Position numbers and translations under genes: made by a program | The notes under the pieces: model-generated | What the model was told of the DNA's origin: nothing | The model's input: the letters and a program-made list of their open reading frames with translations, nothing else | The model's database searches: none | Shown here: one piece after another, positions 26,673-33,373 of the stretch | Numbering within the stretch: position 1 is the first letter of the stretch | Layout: each line of letters opens with the position of its first letter | Assembly: GCF_003610805.1 (NCBI RefSeq) | Contig: NZ_RAPF01000001.1 | Span: 496,001-560,000 of the forward strand | DNA length: 64,000 bases | Direction: 5' to 3' | DNA from: Altericroceibacterium spongiae | GTDB lineage: Bacteria; Pseudomonadota; Alphaproteobacteria; Sphingomonadales; Sphingomonadaceae

Positions 26673-27061
26673 CAGAACTGTTCGTTCTCAAAATAAGACC
26701 GGTGTCAGAAAAGTCCGCATAGTCGCCATCTCCGGAATCAGCTTCGAATGTCTCTTTGCCTTGGAGTGCCCATGACCGCTTCCCCACAGAATATTGTGGT
26801 TGTGGGCGATTGGCAATGAACGACGGCGGGCGGCTGCGGCCCAGTTTTCCGTGTAAATCCGGGGGCTTATGCGGTCAGTAACAAATGGCGGAGAGTTCGG
26901 GACGAAGTTCGAACTCGGAGCCGCGCGCTCAAGTAGCGCAGAGCGCGGTAGCGCAGAAAGAGATGGCGGACAGGGTGTCCGTCGAAAAGGGCTCTTTTAC
27001 TGGCTTAATTGTAAGTTTCTTAAGGGTTTCGCTTGTGTCGATACCCCCATAAATACCCGCA
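26673..27061. other. 389-bp junction region between host and prophage genes
   Basis: No gene is supported here. It holds two TGGCGGA-AG motifs (26886-26895 and 26964-26977) that resemble the reverse complement of a tRNA-Ser 3' end, and an AT-rich stretch running up to the AlpA-like gene. It is the likely left edge of the prophage. Confidence 0.5.
26964..26977 (-). other. Candidate prophage attachment core (tRNA-Ser 3'-end-like)
   Basis: On the minus strand CACCCTGTCCGCCA looks like the T-stem edge, acceptor 3' strand and discriminator-CCA of a serine tRNA. The tRNA body is not here. Tyrosine-integrase phages often carry such copies at their ends. A related TGGCGGAGAG lies 78 bp to the left. 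It is based on resemblance only. Confidence 0.3.
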
Positions 27062-27253
27062 TCAGGCCGCGCCCCGCCATTCCAGAGGGTTTTCAATCCA
27101 TCGGTCTATATCGCTCTGCCGCCATGCCACTGCGTTGGCACTGATCTGGACAGATCGCGGGAATTCACCGCAATCCATCTTCCGGTAAATTGTCCGTCTG
27201 GACAGGCCTGTGGTCTCTACGACAGAGGGTAGGCGAAGCAAGCGATCGCTCAT
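27062..27253 (-). CDS. AlpA-like small DNA-binding protein (excisionase/regulator type)
   Basis: A 63-aa MerR/AlpA-type helix-turn-helix (RLPSVVETTGLSRRTIYRKM, then FPRSVQISANAVAWRQSDIDRWIE) is the pattern of phage regulators that act on integrase expression or excision. It is the last gene of the leftward early operon, and its ATG overlaps the stop of the preceding gene (ATGA). An integrase gene would normally be next to it, but none is present. Confidence 0.82.
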   Translation of the reverse strand: MSDRLLRLPSVVETTGLSRRTIYRKMDCGEFPRSVQISANAVAWRQSDIDRWIENPLEWRGAA

Positions 27254-27558
27254 TTCCCCTTCTCCAATTCTTTGATGACCTTGGCCCGGCGATATTCTTC
27301 CGGGCTGACTATCCTCCCATCCATCGCGTGCCATGTAAGGCACCCCTTCGCGTACCAATTGTCAGGCAGCTCCATAACCCCGCCGTTTAGAAATGGCTCA
27401 ATATCTTCGGGATGCTCCGCGAGGTATGATATGATCCGGCCAGCGGTCTCCATACCTCCTATACCCGCAGCGTCTGCAAATCCTTGTGACAGCGTGGCTA
27501 TGTGCTTGATGAGGTCTCGTGGAGACCAGTGGGCTAAGCGTTCATCTGCGCTCATCAT
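27250..27558 (-). CDS. Hypothetical prophage early protein
   Basis: A 102-aa protein starts MMSADERLAHWSPRDLI; the first of two adjacent ATGs overlaps the upstream stop. It is hydrophilic and contains WHAMDGRIVSPEEYRRAKVIKELEKGK at the C-terminus (seen in pieces). No family is recognised; its place in the overlapping operon supports it as a real gene. Confidence 0.6.
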   Translation of the reverse strand: MMSADERLAHWSPRDLIKHIATLSQGFADAAGIGGMETAGRIISYLAEHPEDIEPFLNGGVMELPDNWYAKGCLTWHAMDGRIVSPEEYRRAKVIKELEKGK

Positions 27559-27869
27559 CCGCACTCCCGGTTGCGGATGGCATCGGCTATTTTGTGACCT
27601 GTCTCTTGCGCGGTCTGAGTGTCCCAATCGCCTGTTAATGCGCTAACTTGCATCCAACCGTCCGCCACCTTCGCGCAGGCCTCGCGCTCTTCCTCCCGCG
27701 CCTTTTGTTCGCGCGCGGCGATGTAGGGTTCTGCTGCGGCGAGTACGGATTGAGCTATCCCGCGATAAAAATCGTTATATTCCGGGTTTTCGAATGGGTT
27801 GAAATCCGCACCCCACAATGCAAAGGCAATTGCATCAGTCACTTTTTGTTCCATGTCAGCACTCTGCAT
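27555..27869 (-). CDS. Hypothetical prophage early protein with helical charged core
   Basis: It starts at ATG 27869 (AAAGGTGAAG upstream; an in-frame GTG at 27878 is possible), giving 104 aa. The centre REQKAREEEREACAKVAD is a charged helix found in many small phage proteins of unknown role. It overlaps both neighbours. Confidence 0.6.
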   Translation of the reverse strand: MQSADMEQKVTDAIAFALWGADFNPFENPEYNDFYRGIAQSVLAAAEPYIAAREQKAREEEREACAKVADGWMQVSALTGDWDTQTAQETGHKIADAIRNRECG

Positions 27870-28083
27870 CGTCTTCACCTTTCAGGATGGCGCGGAGGGT
27901 GGCGTGGCCTTTATCGGTCAGGTGTCGGGCACCAAGTTCATTGACGAATGCGTATCCGCGCTCGATCAGAAATAAACCATATTGCCCGAGGGCGAACTCT
28001 TCCGGCTGGCCATCTCCGATTGCGGCCAACTTACGCTTTTGCGCCTCACTCAGCCCGGCAGCTATTTCGCGGGGGTCGGTCAT
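27856..28083 (-). CDS. Hypothetical prophage early protein
   Basis: A 75-aa protein (start MTDPREIAAGLSEAQKRKL) has an ATGA overlap with the upstream stop. Its C-terminal half (GLFLIERGYAFVNELGARHL, TDKGHATL) looks like a small winged-helix wing, so a DNA-binding role is possible. Confidence 0.6.
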   Translation of the reverse strand: MTDPREIAAGLSEAQKRKLAAIGDGQPEEFALGQYGLFLIERGYAFVNELGARHLTDKGHATLRAILKGEDDAEC

Positions 28084-28298
28084 GCTTCGATCCCCTTCAA
28101 TTCTTCGTGCCACCGCATCATTGCGATGACATCGCCCGAAGCAGCCGCTTTGATCGCTTCGTTGCAAGCGTGCTTCATCATGGCGATCGTCGGTTCGACC
28201 ATCACGTTCGGCATTCCGCGCAGGCTTTCGTACAAAGGAATGACTTCCTCCTGCACGCGCTGGATCTGGCGGGGTAGTTCTGTTGCGAGACTGGCCAT
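28080..28298 (-). CDS. Hypothetical prophage early protein
   Basis: A 72-aa mostly helical protein (start MASLATELPRQIQRVQEEVI) carries the stretch MMKHACNEAIKAAASGD. It is tightly packed between neighbours. No family is recognised. Confidence 0.58.
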   Translation of the reverse strand: MASLATELPRQIQRVQEEVIPLYESLRGMPNVMVEPTIAMMKHACNEAIKAAASGDVIAMMRWHEELKGIEA

Positions 28299-28300
28299 GC

Positions 28301-28456
28301 TTATCTCCCCAATATTCGCGCCAGAATGGACCGGCTTTCACGCGGGCGGTTCATCCATTCGGCGTTAGTGACGGCTTGCCTGCGGCGCTGTGTGGGCGTG
28401 TTGCAGGCCGGTTCGATGCGGTTGCCGCGTTGACGGGTGGCGATGGGTTTCGTCAT
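28301..28456 (-). CDS. Small basic prophage protein
   Basis: A 51-aa Arg/Asn-rich protein starts MTKPIATRQRGNRIEP; its start overlaps the stop of the SciP-like gene (ATGA). The strong positive charge suggests nucleic acid binding, without recognised family. Confidence 0.5.
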   Translation of the reverse strand: MTKPIATRQRGNRIEPACNTPTQRRRQAVTNAEWMNRPRESRSILARILGR

Positions 28457-28746
28457 TGGTCGCGCTCCCTGTGGCGGTAATGCTGGATACGGGTGACGTG
28501 CAGGCCGGCCATGCCGGAGCGCGCGAGCGCCCTTTGCCACTCCGCGAATTCATCCGGCGTGAGGCCATAGCGCTCAAGCGCCTCGACCAGCGTCAGAAGA
28601 CCGCCATTCACGGCCGCGACGACTTCCGCTTTGCGCCGGGGAACCCAACGCCTGATATCCGGTGCGGGCAGATCCTCCATCGTAAGCGGCTTGCCCAGGG
28701 GGCCGGCGACTTGCGCGGGGCGCCCATCATCCTGACTGGCGATCAT
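28453..28746 (-). CDS. SciP-like CtrA inhibitor (DUF1153), phage-encoded
   Basis: This 97-aa protein matches SciP, the small helix-turn-helix protein that in Caulobacter binds the master cell-cycle regulator CtrA and blocks its activation of target promoters. Conserved features seen are LPAPDIRRWVPRRKAEVV, AAVNGGLLTLVEALERYGLT, PDEFAEWQRALARSGMAGL and the ending RIQHYR. Chromosomal SciP is normally a stand-alone host gene. Here it lies inside an overlapping early operon of a prophage (ATGA overlaps on both sides). A phage could use it to hold the host in a suitable cell-cycle state; that role is inference. Confidence 0.88.
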   Translation of the reverse strand: MIASQDDGRPAQVAGPLGKPLTMEDLPAPDIRRWVPRRKAEVVAAVNGGLLTLVEALERYGLTPDEFAEWQRALARSGMAGLHVTRIQHYRHRERDQ

Positions 28747-28958
28747 CTCTCATCATCCTCCAATCCGTCCGACCAGACGCTTTCCGCGCCGGCGATGAAC
28801 TCTTCGGCCTCGGTGCTATCCAGATCGAAGCCGTGCTTCTCCATGGCCTCCTCGCTGGTCAGTCGGGCATAGGGACCCCGGTGCCGGCCCCATTCGCGGC
28901 CCATGCCGTATGGGGTCAGGTCCGTCTTCGGGATCGGGCGGCTGGCGGGGCGGGTCAT
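28743..28958 (-). CDS. Hypothetical prophage protein, paralogue of the gene at 29965-30150
   Basis: This 71-aa protein contains TDLTPYGMGREWGRHRGPYA, RLTSEEAMEKHGFDLDS, closely matching the 61-aa product at 29965-30150 (SDLTPYGQGREWARFKGPHR, RLTCEEAMEAHGYDLDS). The pair shows duplication within the operon. The function is unknown. Confidence 0.6.
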   Translation of the reverse strand: MTRPASRPIPKTDLTPYGMGREWGRHRGPYARLTSEEAMEKHGFDLDSTEAEEFIAGAESVWSDGLEDDER

Positions 28959-29221
28959 TTCGAGCGCTCCCGTTCATTCATCATCTCGCGTGTTTCAAAC
29001 ATCGGGTGCCCAACATGAGGCTGCCAATTGGTTTGCCAATCACGCAGGTTGAAGTTGTCAAATTCGATGTCGCGGCGACAATCGGAGCAATACCAATGAT
29101 TGCTGCCGTGATTATACCAATTGGCCGGCTCAGCCTGACATGATCGCCGGTTACACGCCCCGCCTTCCTTGCCTTTATTCGGCTTTTCGGGGGCGTCGAG
29201 TGGTAGATCCATGAAGGCCAT
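28955..29221 (-). CDS. Putative zinc-binding prophage protein
   Basis: An 88-aa protein has paired cysteines CNRRSC and YCSDC about 27 residues apart, forming a likely four-Cys zinc ribbon, and is rich in Trp/Asn/His. It would suit nucleic acid or protein contact. It overlaps its downstream neighbour by 4 nt. Confidence 0.6.
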   Translation of the reverse strand: MAFMDLPLDAPEKPNKGKEGGACNRRSCQAEPANWYNHGSNHWYCSDCRRDIEFDNFNLRDWQTNWQPHVGHPMFETREMMNERERSK

Positions 29222-29968
29222 CTACCCATTCCCTTCGAGTGCTGCGTTGTCGTGGTCACGGCGCTGCGAATGCTGAGGCCCAGGGGTTGTGTCGTAGACC
29301 TCCATGCTCATGAGGAAGCGAATGCACATCGCTGCCGTCTGCACCGCTTCGGTGTGAACGCCTTCCATAGTTTCCTTGTGCTTTTCGTAGGTGACTTGAA
29401 GGCAGGCTTTTGCAAGTTCGCCCGCCTCTTCGCTGACTACGTTGCCAGCGTCTATTATACGTGTCGGCCAAGTGGGAAATTTGGTGGTCGCCTTTGCGAC
29501 TTCCTGAATTATCTCCGCAACAATCGGGTTAGCGACTGCATCCCGCAGCCTCTCATTCTCGGCTTGCAGGGCCTCGGTGTCTTCGCTCTGGCTGGATTGG
29601 GTGCCGAGGCAGGCAATCACCTTGCCTAAATCGACATACCTTGCAGGACTGCCTAGAATGACGACTGGCGGCGGGCTTTCGTCAATCCCGTCAGCCATTG
29701 GATTTCGCTTAAGGGAATAGGGGTTGTCGCAATCGTAGTGCGCTGTTTCGTCATCCCATACGGTTACAACGTGCCCTGCGAGTAACGGCGCGCAGCAACC
29801 GACGCATTTCCCCAAGTCTTCCGCCTGCGGATTTTCGCCACTTATTTGCTGGCCATTCCTTTCAAGATCGGCCTTCGAGAAGGTTTTCATACCGATTTCC
29901 TCCGTGCCGCTTTTGGGGCGTTGTCCCGCCATTTGTGCGGGTTCGGGGGTGATTTCCTTGCTGCTCAC
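29222..29968 (-). CDS. MazG-like nucleotide pyrophosphohydrolase domain protein
   Basis: A 248-aa protein begins with GTG at 29968 (GTGA overlap). The N-terminal half has Cys/His pairs (GKCVGCCAPLLAGHVV, AHYDCDN) like a zinc ribbon. The C-terminal half has the helical pattern of all-alpha NTP pyrophosphohydrolases (VAKATTKFPTWPTRIIDAGN, VVSEEAGELAKACLQ, with the EEAGE core). Such enzymes clear modified or surplus nucleotides during phage growth. The assignment of the C-terminal domain rests on the EExxE-type core. Confidence 0.62.
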   Translation of the reverse strand: MSSKEITPEPAQMAGQRPKSGTEEIGMKTFSKADLERNGQQISGENPQAEDLGKCVGCCAPLLAGHVVTVWDDETAHYDCDNPYSLKRNPMADGIDESPPPVVILGSPARYVDLGKVIACLGTQSSQSEDTEALQAENERLRDAVANPIVAEIIQEVAKATTKFPTWPTRIIDAGNVVSEEAGELAKACLQVTYEKHKETMEGVHTEAVQTAAMCIRFLMSMEVYDTTPGPQHSQRRDHDNAALEGNG

Positions 29969-30150
29969 GCCGCATCATCCAGACCGAGTAGGCCGAACAG
30001 CGTCGGCACCGCTGCCTCACGTTCCGCTTCCGGACTATCCAGATCGTAGCCATGTGCTTCCATCGCCTCCTCGCAGGTCAGGCGGCGGTGCGGGCCTTTA
30101 AATCGAGCCCATTCACGGCCTTGCCCGTATGGGGTGAGGTCACTGGCCAT
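29965..30150 (-). CDS. Hypothetical prophage protein, paralogue of the gene at 28743-28958
   Basis: This 61-aa protein starts MASDLTPYGQGREW at ATG 30150, which overlaps the upstream stop by one base. It shares most of its sequence with the 71-aa product two genes further on. Its C-terminus diverges (TLFGLLGLDDAA). Confidence 0.6.
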   Translation of the reverse strand: MASDLTPYGQGREWARFKGPHRRLTCEEAMEAHGYDLDSPEAEREAAVPTLFGLLGLDDAA

Positions 30151-30587
30151 CACACATGCTCCCTTTCGAAGATCGATGAAGGCGGCTGGCCAGAACGAGG
30201 CATGATGCTGAGATCGATATGTACTTCGGCGCTGGCTGTTATCGTGTAAGCCACGCGCCCGTGAGGCTTTAAAGCGGGCTGATCGTGCCAATGGCCCCAG
30301 CCTGTTTCGTCATGCACTGCTCTGGCGATTGCATTCAGCAAACGCTCCGTATTCGTAGCCTCTTCAGTCCATGGAATTGCAACGATATCGAGATCGCGCT
30401 GCTGCGAACCGTGGATAGCGAGCGCATAACCGCATTCGCGTGCCGCAGCCCGCACGGCTGGCAAGGCACGCTCGCAAAAGATGCTGATTTCGGCAGTGCG
30501 AACTGCATGCGTATAATGGCAGGCAGCATCGGTATAGTGATCGGGAAAAGTCCAGCCATTGAGACAGGGGGAGGGTGGCTGTCTCAT
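30150..30587 (-). CDS. Nucleotidyltransferase-fold prophage protein
   Basis: This 145-aa protein has the minimal nucleotidyltransferase signature HGSQQRDLDIVAIPW (Gly-Ser and the first two Asp) and a later HIDLS that could supply the third acid. Its start, ATG 30587, overlaps the upstream stop (ATGA). Proteins of this fold transfer nucleotides to proteins, RNA or small molecules; phage members are mostly uncharacterised. Confidence 0.65.
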   Translation of the reverse strand: MRQPPSPCLNGWTFPDHYTDAACHYTHAVRTAEISIFCERALPAVRAAARECGYALAIHGSQQRDLDIVAIPWTEEATNTERLLNAIARAVHDETGWGHWHDQPALKPHGRVAYTITASAEVHIDLSIMPRSGQPPSSIFEREHV

Positions 30588-31171
30588 GCCGCGTGCTCCC
30601 CAACGCCATCGCACAGCTTTGCGAGGCGCTCGATTGTGTCGAGCACTTCGGGGCCGTGGGTTTCGATCAGGGCGATGGCGCGTTGCTTTGCGGCGCTGGT
30701 TGGGGCTTTAGTGGATTCTGCCTTCCCGCTTCGGAGGCCGGCTTCCTGATAGGCCGACACCACCGGCAGCAAGTGCCTTGCCAGCAAAACTCTTTGCTCT
30801 TCGGACATGCCGGACAGGATCCAGGCAGTATCATCCTCAGTCTCGATCTTCGCTTTACGCAGTGCCTCTTCCAGATCGCCAATCGCGCTGTTCTGGCCTC
30901 CTCTGGTACGCAGATCGGCATCGGTCCATAGGTCAAGGTGGCGACATTCTGCGATCAGCGCCTTTGCGATATCTTCCCGCGCTGGATGATCTTTCATGAG
31001 CCACCATGCCGATCTGTTTTCTTCACTGAAAACCGCAGATAGCCATGATACACTGACTGTATCCTGCAACTGCTTTACGATCACGCCGCTTGGTTTGCGA
31101 AAGACGCAGCGTTGTTCCTGCAAGGTGACACCCAGCGGCTGCAACGGGCAGTTTTTCAGTATGGGGTTCAT
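30584..31171 (-). CDS. Hypothetical prophage early protein
   Basis: A 195-aa protein starting MNPILKNCPLQPLGV. A Trp-containing central part (VSVSWLSAVFSEENRSAWWL) is followed by a helical section and a Lys/Ser/Ala linker, then a helical end. ATG 31171 is the first start that avoids antisense overlap with the two small membrane genes. No family is recognised. Confidence 0.62.
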   Translation of the reverse strand: MNPILKNCPLQPLGVTLQEQRCVFRKPSGVIVKQLQDTVSVSWLSAVFSEENRSAWWLMKDHPAREDIAKALIAECRHLDLWTDADLRTRGGQNSAIGDLEEALRKAKIETEDDTAWILSGMSEEQRVLLARHLLPVVSAYQEAGLRSGKAESTKAPTSAAKQRAIALIETHGPEVLDTIERLAKLCDGVGEHAA

Positions 31172-31185
31172 AATTCCGCCTCCGT

Positions 31186-31323
31186 TTACAGGGAGAGCCA
31201 GAAGGCGCGGGCGCCTGTGGCGAGGATGATGAGGACGATGGCGGCAATCGCGGCCAGCCAGCGGCGGGCGGCGCGCTTTTCCTTTGCGTCCCAGTATGGA
31301 TCGGGCGGGGTGCCGTGCTGCAT
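31186..31323 (-). CDS. Small single-span membrane protein
   Basis: A 45-aa protein has a charged N-terminus (MQHGTPPDPYWDAKEKRAAR) and one membrane helix (WLAAIAAIVLIILATGARAF). Its ATG overlaps the stop of the preceding membrane peptide (TGATG). It may modify the host envelope during infection; the role is unknown. Confidence 0.55.
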   Translation of the reverse strand: MQHGTPPDPYWDAKEKRAARRWLAAIAAIVLIILATGARAFWLSL

Positions 31324-31433
31324 CACAGGGTTCCTTCCGAAATATGGGCCAGCCATTCGGCCAGCGCGAAAACCACACCGGCGGCACTGGCGCCGAGTGC
31401 GAGGCCAATGGCCGGGGCGATGCGGGCGATCAT
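31323..31433 (-). CDS. Very small membrane peptide
   Basis: A 36-aa peptide starts MIARIAPAIGLALGASAAG and is mostly a single hydrophobic helix. It has ATGA and TGATG overlaps on its two sides, which supports translation. No family is recognised. Confidence 0.48.
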   Translation of the reverse strand: MIARIAPAIGLALGASAAGVVFALAEWLAHISEGTL

Positions 31434-31744
31434 GCGGCATCCTCTCTCTTTTCCGCGCCACAGGACGGCTGGATGAAATAGAGCGGTTCGCCAGTGGCAG
31501 GGGCACGGGGTATGGCGACCGGGTGGCACAGTGCGATGGCCCGTTTGCGCATTGGCAGGCGGCGGATATGGCCTTGCTGTTCGAGCTGATCGAGAATCGG
31601 GCCTACAGAGGCCCGGCGGTGCAGACCGCAGGCATCGGCAATTTCCTGCCAGCTCGGCGGCATGCTGCCATGGGCTTCACAATAGCCAGCGATATAGGTG
31701 AGCACGCGCTGTTCGCGGCTGGCCTTTTGGGCTGGGCTCAGCAT
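31430..31744 (-). CDS. LexA-type winged-helix DNA-binding protein
   Basis: A 104-aa protein is built on a LexA N-terminal-like winged helix (REQRVLTYIAGYCEAHGSMP, then SWQEIADACGL, SVGPILDQLEQQGHIRRL). It lacks a peptidase domain. It probably acts as a regulator within the early operon. Confidence 0.7.
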   Translation of the reverse strand: MLSPAQKASREQRVLTYIAGYCEAHGSMPPSWQEIADACGLHRRASVGPILDQLEQQGHIRRLPMRKRAIALCHPVAIPRAPATGEPLYFIQPSCGAEKREDAA

Positions 31745-32037
31745 GGCGCCGCTTCCGGCTGGCGTTTCAGCAGGCGGATCGTTTCAGCGTCTTCGGCATC
31801 GGGGGCATGAGGCCGGATTTTGCGGAAGCTCTTCGCCGGATATCCGTCACAGGGGCGATCACCGGGATAATCTTCAAACCAGAGGCCGATCACGCCCGCG
31901 GGATCAGATCCAACGCGGCGAACCGTGTTTATCTCGCCTGCGTTTGGGCCTTCCGCATCGGTGCCATCGAGCAGGTTCCATCCACCATCGTGAACGCAGA
32001 GCGCCATATCGCCCGCTTTCCAGTTATGATCGCTCAT
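31738..32037 (-). CDS. Hypothetical prophage early protein
   Basis: A 99-aa protein starts MSDHNWKAGDMALCVHDGGW and looks like a small beta-barrel (INTVRRVGSD, VIGLWFEDYPGD) followed by a charged tail. It overlaps both neighbours. Similar short proteins are common in sphingomonad phages; the function is unknown. Confidence 0.6.
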   Translation of the reverse strand: MSDHNWKAGDMALCVHDGGWNLLDGTDAEGPNAGEINTVRRVGSDPAGVIGLWFEDYPGDRPCDGYPAKSFRKIRPHAPDAEDAETIRLLKRQPEAAPC

Positions 32038-32309
32038 GCCGCGCGACCTTTGGGGCGGGCATGGGCTTTCCCGAAGGCGCGGATATCGGCGAGGGCGCGG
32101 GCCAGAGCGGCAGCGTCTTTGTTTGCCACGATATCGATCAGCGAGGGCGGGCACGGCTGGCCGCGCCGGGCATAGGCCTTGCGGGTTTCAATCCGGCTCA
32201 CCGCCGCGTGAAGGCTCAGAGACGGATGACGCTGCAGTTCGGCCGCTATCTCCTCTTCGCTGACGCCGAAGCATGGTGCGCGAGGCGGCCTTCCAGAATT
32301 GAGTGACAT
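32034..32309 (-). CDS. First gene of the early-left operon, hypothetical helix-rich protein
   Basis: A 91-aa protein starts MSLNSGRPPRAPCFGVSEEE and has HTH-like character in its middle (EEEIAAELQRHPSLSLHAAV). Its start codon is preceded by GGAGG placed in a perfect hairpin, and upstream by a TTGACA promoter overlapped by two operator-like repeats, so it is the promoter-proximal gene of the early-left transcript. Confidence 0.62.
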   Translation of the reverse strand: MSLNSGRPPRAPCFGVSEEEIAAELQRHPSLSLHAAVSRIETRKAYARRGQPCPPSLIDIVANKDAAALARALADIRAFGKAHARPKGRAA

Positions 32310-32312
32310 GAT

Positions 32313-32335
32313 GCCTCCAGTTCGTTTCTGGAGGC
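32313..32335 (-). promoter_or_regulatory. Hairpin covering the ribosome site of the first early-left gene
   Basis: The mRNA would fold as GCCUCCAG-AAACGAA-CUGGAGGC (8-bp perfect stem, 7-nt loop). The Shine-Dalgarno GGAGG is inside the 3' arm and the AUG follows 3 nt later. Translation of the operon's first gene may therefore depend on opening this stem. Confidence 0.6.
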
Positions 32336-32338
32336 TAG

Positions 32339-32366
32339 ATAATCACAATATGTGAACTTCTGTCAA
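32339..32366 (-). promoter_or_regulatory. Early-left promoter (PL-like)
   Basis: On the minus strand a consensus -35 TTGACA (32366-32361) is followed after 16 bp by GATTAT (32344-32339). The spacer carries the operator at 32343-32355, and a second operator lies upstream at 32377-32389. This is the arrangement expected for a repressor-controlled early promoter. Confidence 0.65.
32343..32355. promoter_or_regulatory. Operator-like site, early-left region, copy 1
   Basis: TCACA-ATA-TGTGA, a perfect 5-bp dyad with 3-bp centre, lies within the early-left promoter. The same dyad recurs at 32377-32389 and 34742-34754. Confidence 0.7.
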
Positions 32367-32376
32367 CTTGAAATAT

Positions 32377-32389
32377 TCACAAAATGTGA
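32377..32389. promoter_or_regulatory. Operator-like site, early-left region, copy 2
   Basis: TCACA-AAA-TGTGA, a perfect dyad 34 bp from copy 1, sits just upstream of the -35 box of the early-left promoter. The pair resembles the multiple operators at lambda OL. Confidence 0.7.
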
Positions 32390-32485
32390 TTATCGATTTC
32401 TGACGATTAGGCCGCAGCCCCTGCTGCGCGGGAATTTGTGAGGTTAGTGATGGTGGGTTGGTTGTTAGCGAGTATGCTGGCTGTT

Positions 32486-33373
32486 TCAGGTGTCTTTGGG
32501 CATGTCAGCGCAGATGTGTGGAGTGGCGGAATATTCTCTCATCGTCATAGCGCTCGAGAACTCGCTCAGGCGTCTAACCTGACAGCAAAAATACGTGGTG
32601 AAGGCGGTATTTGTCAGAGTTTCATATTTGAAAAAACCCATGATAAAAAACGGAAAGTCCGGTATTTGCTGAATGGGTATCCGTATGTTGTCGACCAATT
32701 CTCCGACAGGAATGAATTTAGTCGTGTAAAAGCAGGACTCGCAGTCTCCGAAGACTGGCCCATTTCCTATGTCCCAGCCTATTTCTACCAGAGTGGCACT
32801 GCTCCTTCCCCGATTGATTACAGTCAGTTCAAACTCCCAGTCGACGGAGAGATGATCGACAGTGTTTTGCTGAAAAACAAATTCTTGCAATCGTACGATG
32901 GCACGTTCGGCATTGAGGAACGCGAGGTGCGTTTCGGCAGCGGTCTGCGCACTCTTCATAGCGGCTTCGCTGCCCTTTCTGGTGTGTTGAGCCGCCCGGC
33001 CAGCGAAGCCGGCAGCGGCTATGGCGGAAAGCAGCGTGCCGAAGCCCAGCCATATTCCATACACAGCCGCGTTAGCGGAACGGATGGCGGCCTTCGCGCT
33101 TTCTTCTGCGGACTGCTCGGCAGTCCAATTTACAGCAGTATCTGGTTCCTCGGCCTGCCGGGATTGTGGGTTGTGTTCATTCTCCTCAGCGGCAATTACT
33201 TCAGTGACAGATCCGCGAAAGGGACTTGGACCCGCCTCACCACCGTTCAGGCTATCAGCGCTTTGTATTTCGCTCTGGGCGGCATGATGCTCATTTCCCT
33301 GCCCCTGCACCCCGGCTGGAAGTGCTATTAGGACTAGCACGCAGGCGGTAAGGAAAAGGCGAGGTATCGTCAT
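32486..33373 (-). CDS. Exported/membrane accessory protein downstream of the repressor
   Basis: A 295-aa protein has a signal-like N-terminus (MTIPRLFLTACVLVLIALPA), a Glu/Ala-rich helical stretch (EQSAEESAKAAIRSANAAVY), one clear membrane helix (IWLGFGTLLSAIAAAGFAG), a further coiled helix (KGSEAAMKSAQTAAETHL) and a beta-rich C-terminal domain with two Cys (GDCESCFYTTKF). A similar layout occurs in small membrane proteins of unknown role on phages and plasmids. Its ATG overlaps the HIRAN gene stop (ATGA). The plus-strand frame over the same region is taken as antisense. As the last gene of the repressor operon it is a candidate for superinfection exclusion. Confidence 0.7.
   Translation of the reverse strand: MTIPRLFLTACVLVLIALPAGVQGQGNEHHAAQSEIQSADSLNGGEAGPSPFRGSVTEVIAAEENEHNPQSRQAEEPDTAVNWTAEQSAEESAKAAIRSANAAVYGIWLGFGTLLSAIAAAGFAGRAAQHTRKGSEAAMKSAQTAAETHLAFLNAERAIVRLQEFVFQQNTVDHLSVDWEFELTVINRGRSSATLVEIGWDIGNGPVFGDCESCFYTTKFIPVGELVDNIRIPIQQIPDFPFFIMGFFKYETLTNTAFTTYFCCQVRRLSEFSSAMTMREYSATPHICADMPKDT

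Noticed and set aside
26873-26985. Possible tRNA gene
   Set aside because: Only 3'-end-like motifs are present; no cloverleaf with anticodon arm could be drawn.
27062-32309. CRISPR-like or tandem array in the early-left region
   Set aside because: The dense small frames are overlapping genes with ATGA junctions; no regular direct repeats are present.
32438-33331. Plus-strand 297-aa frame with hydrophobic start
   Set aside because: The minus-strand gene there has an ATGA overlap with its neighbour, a signal sequence and coherent helices; the plus frame lacks a ribosome site and operon context.
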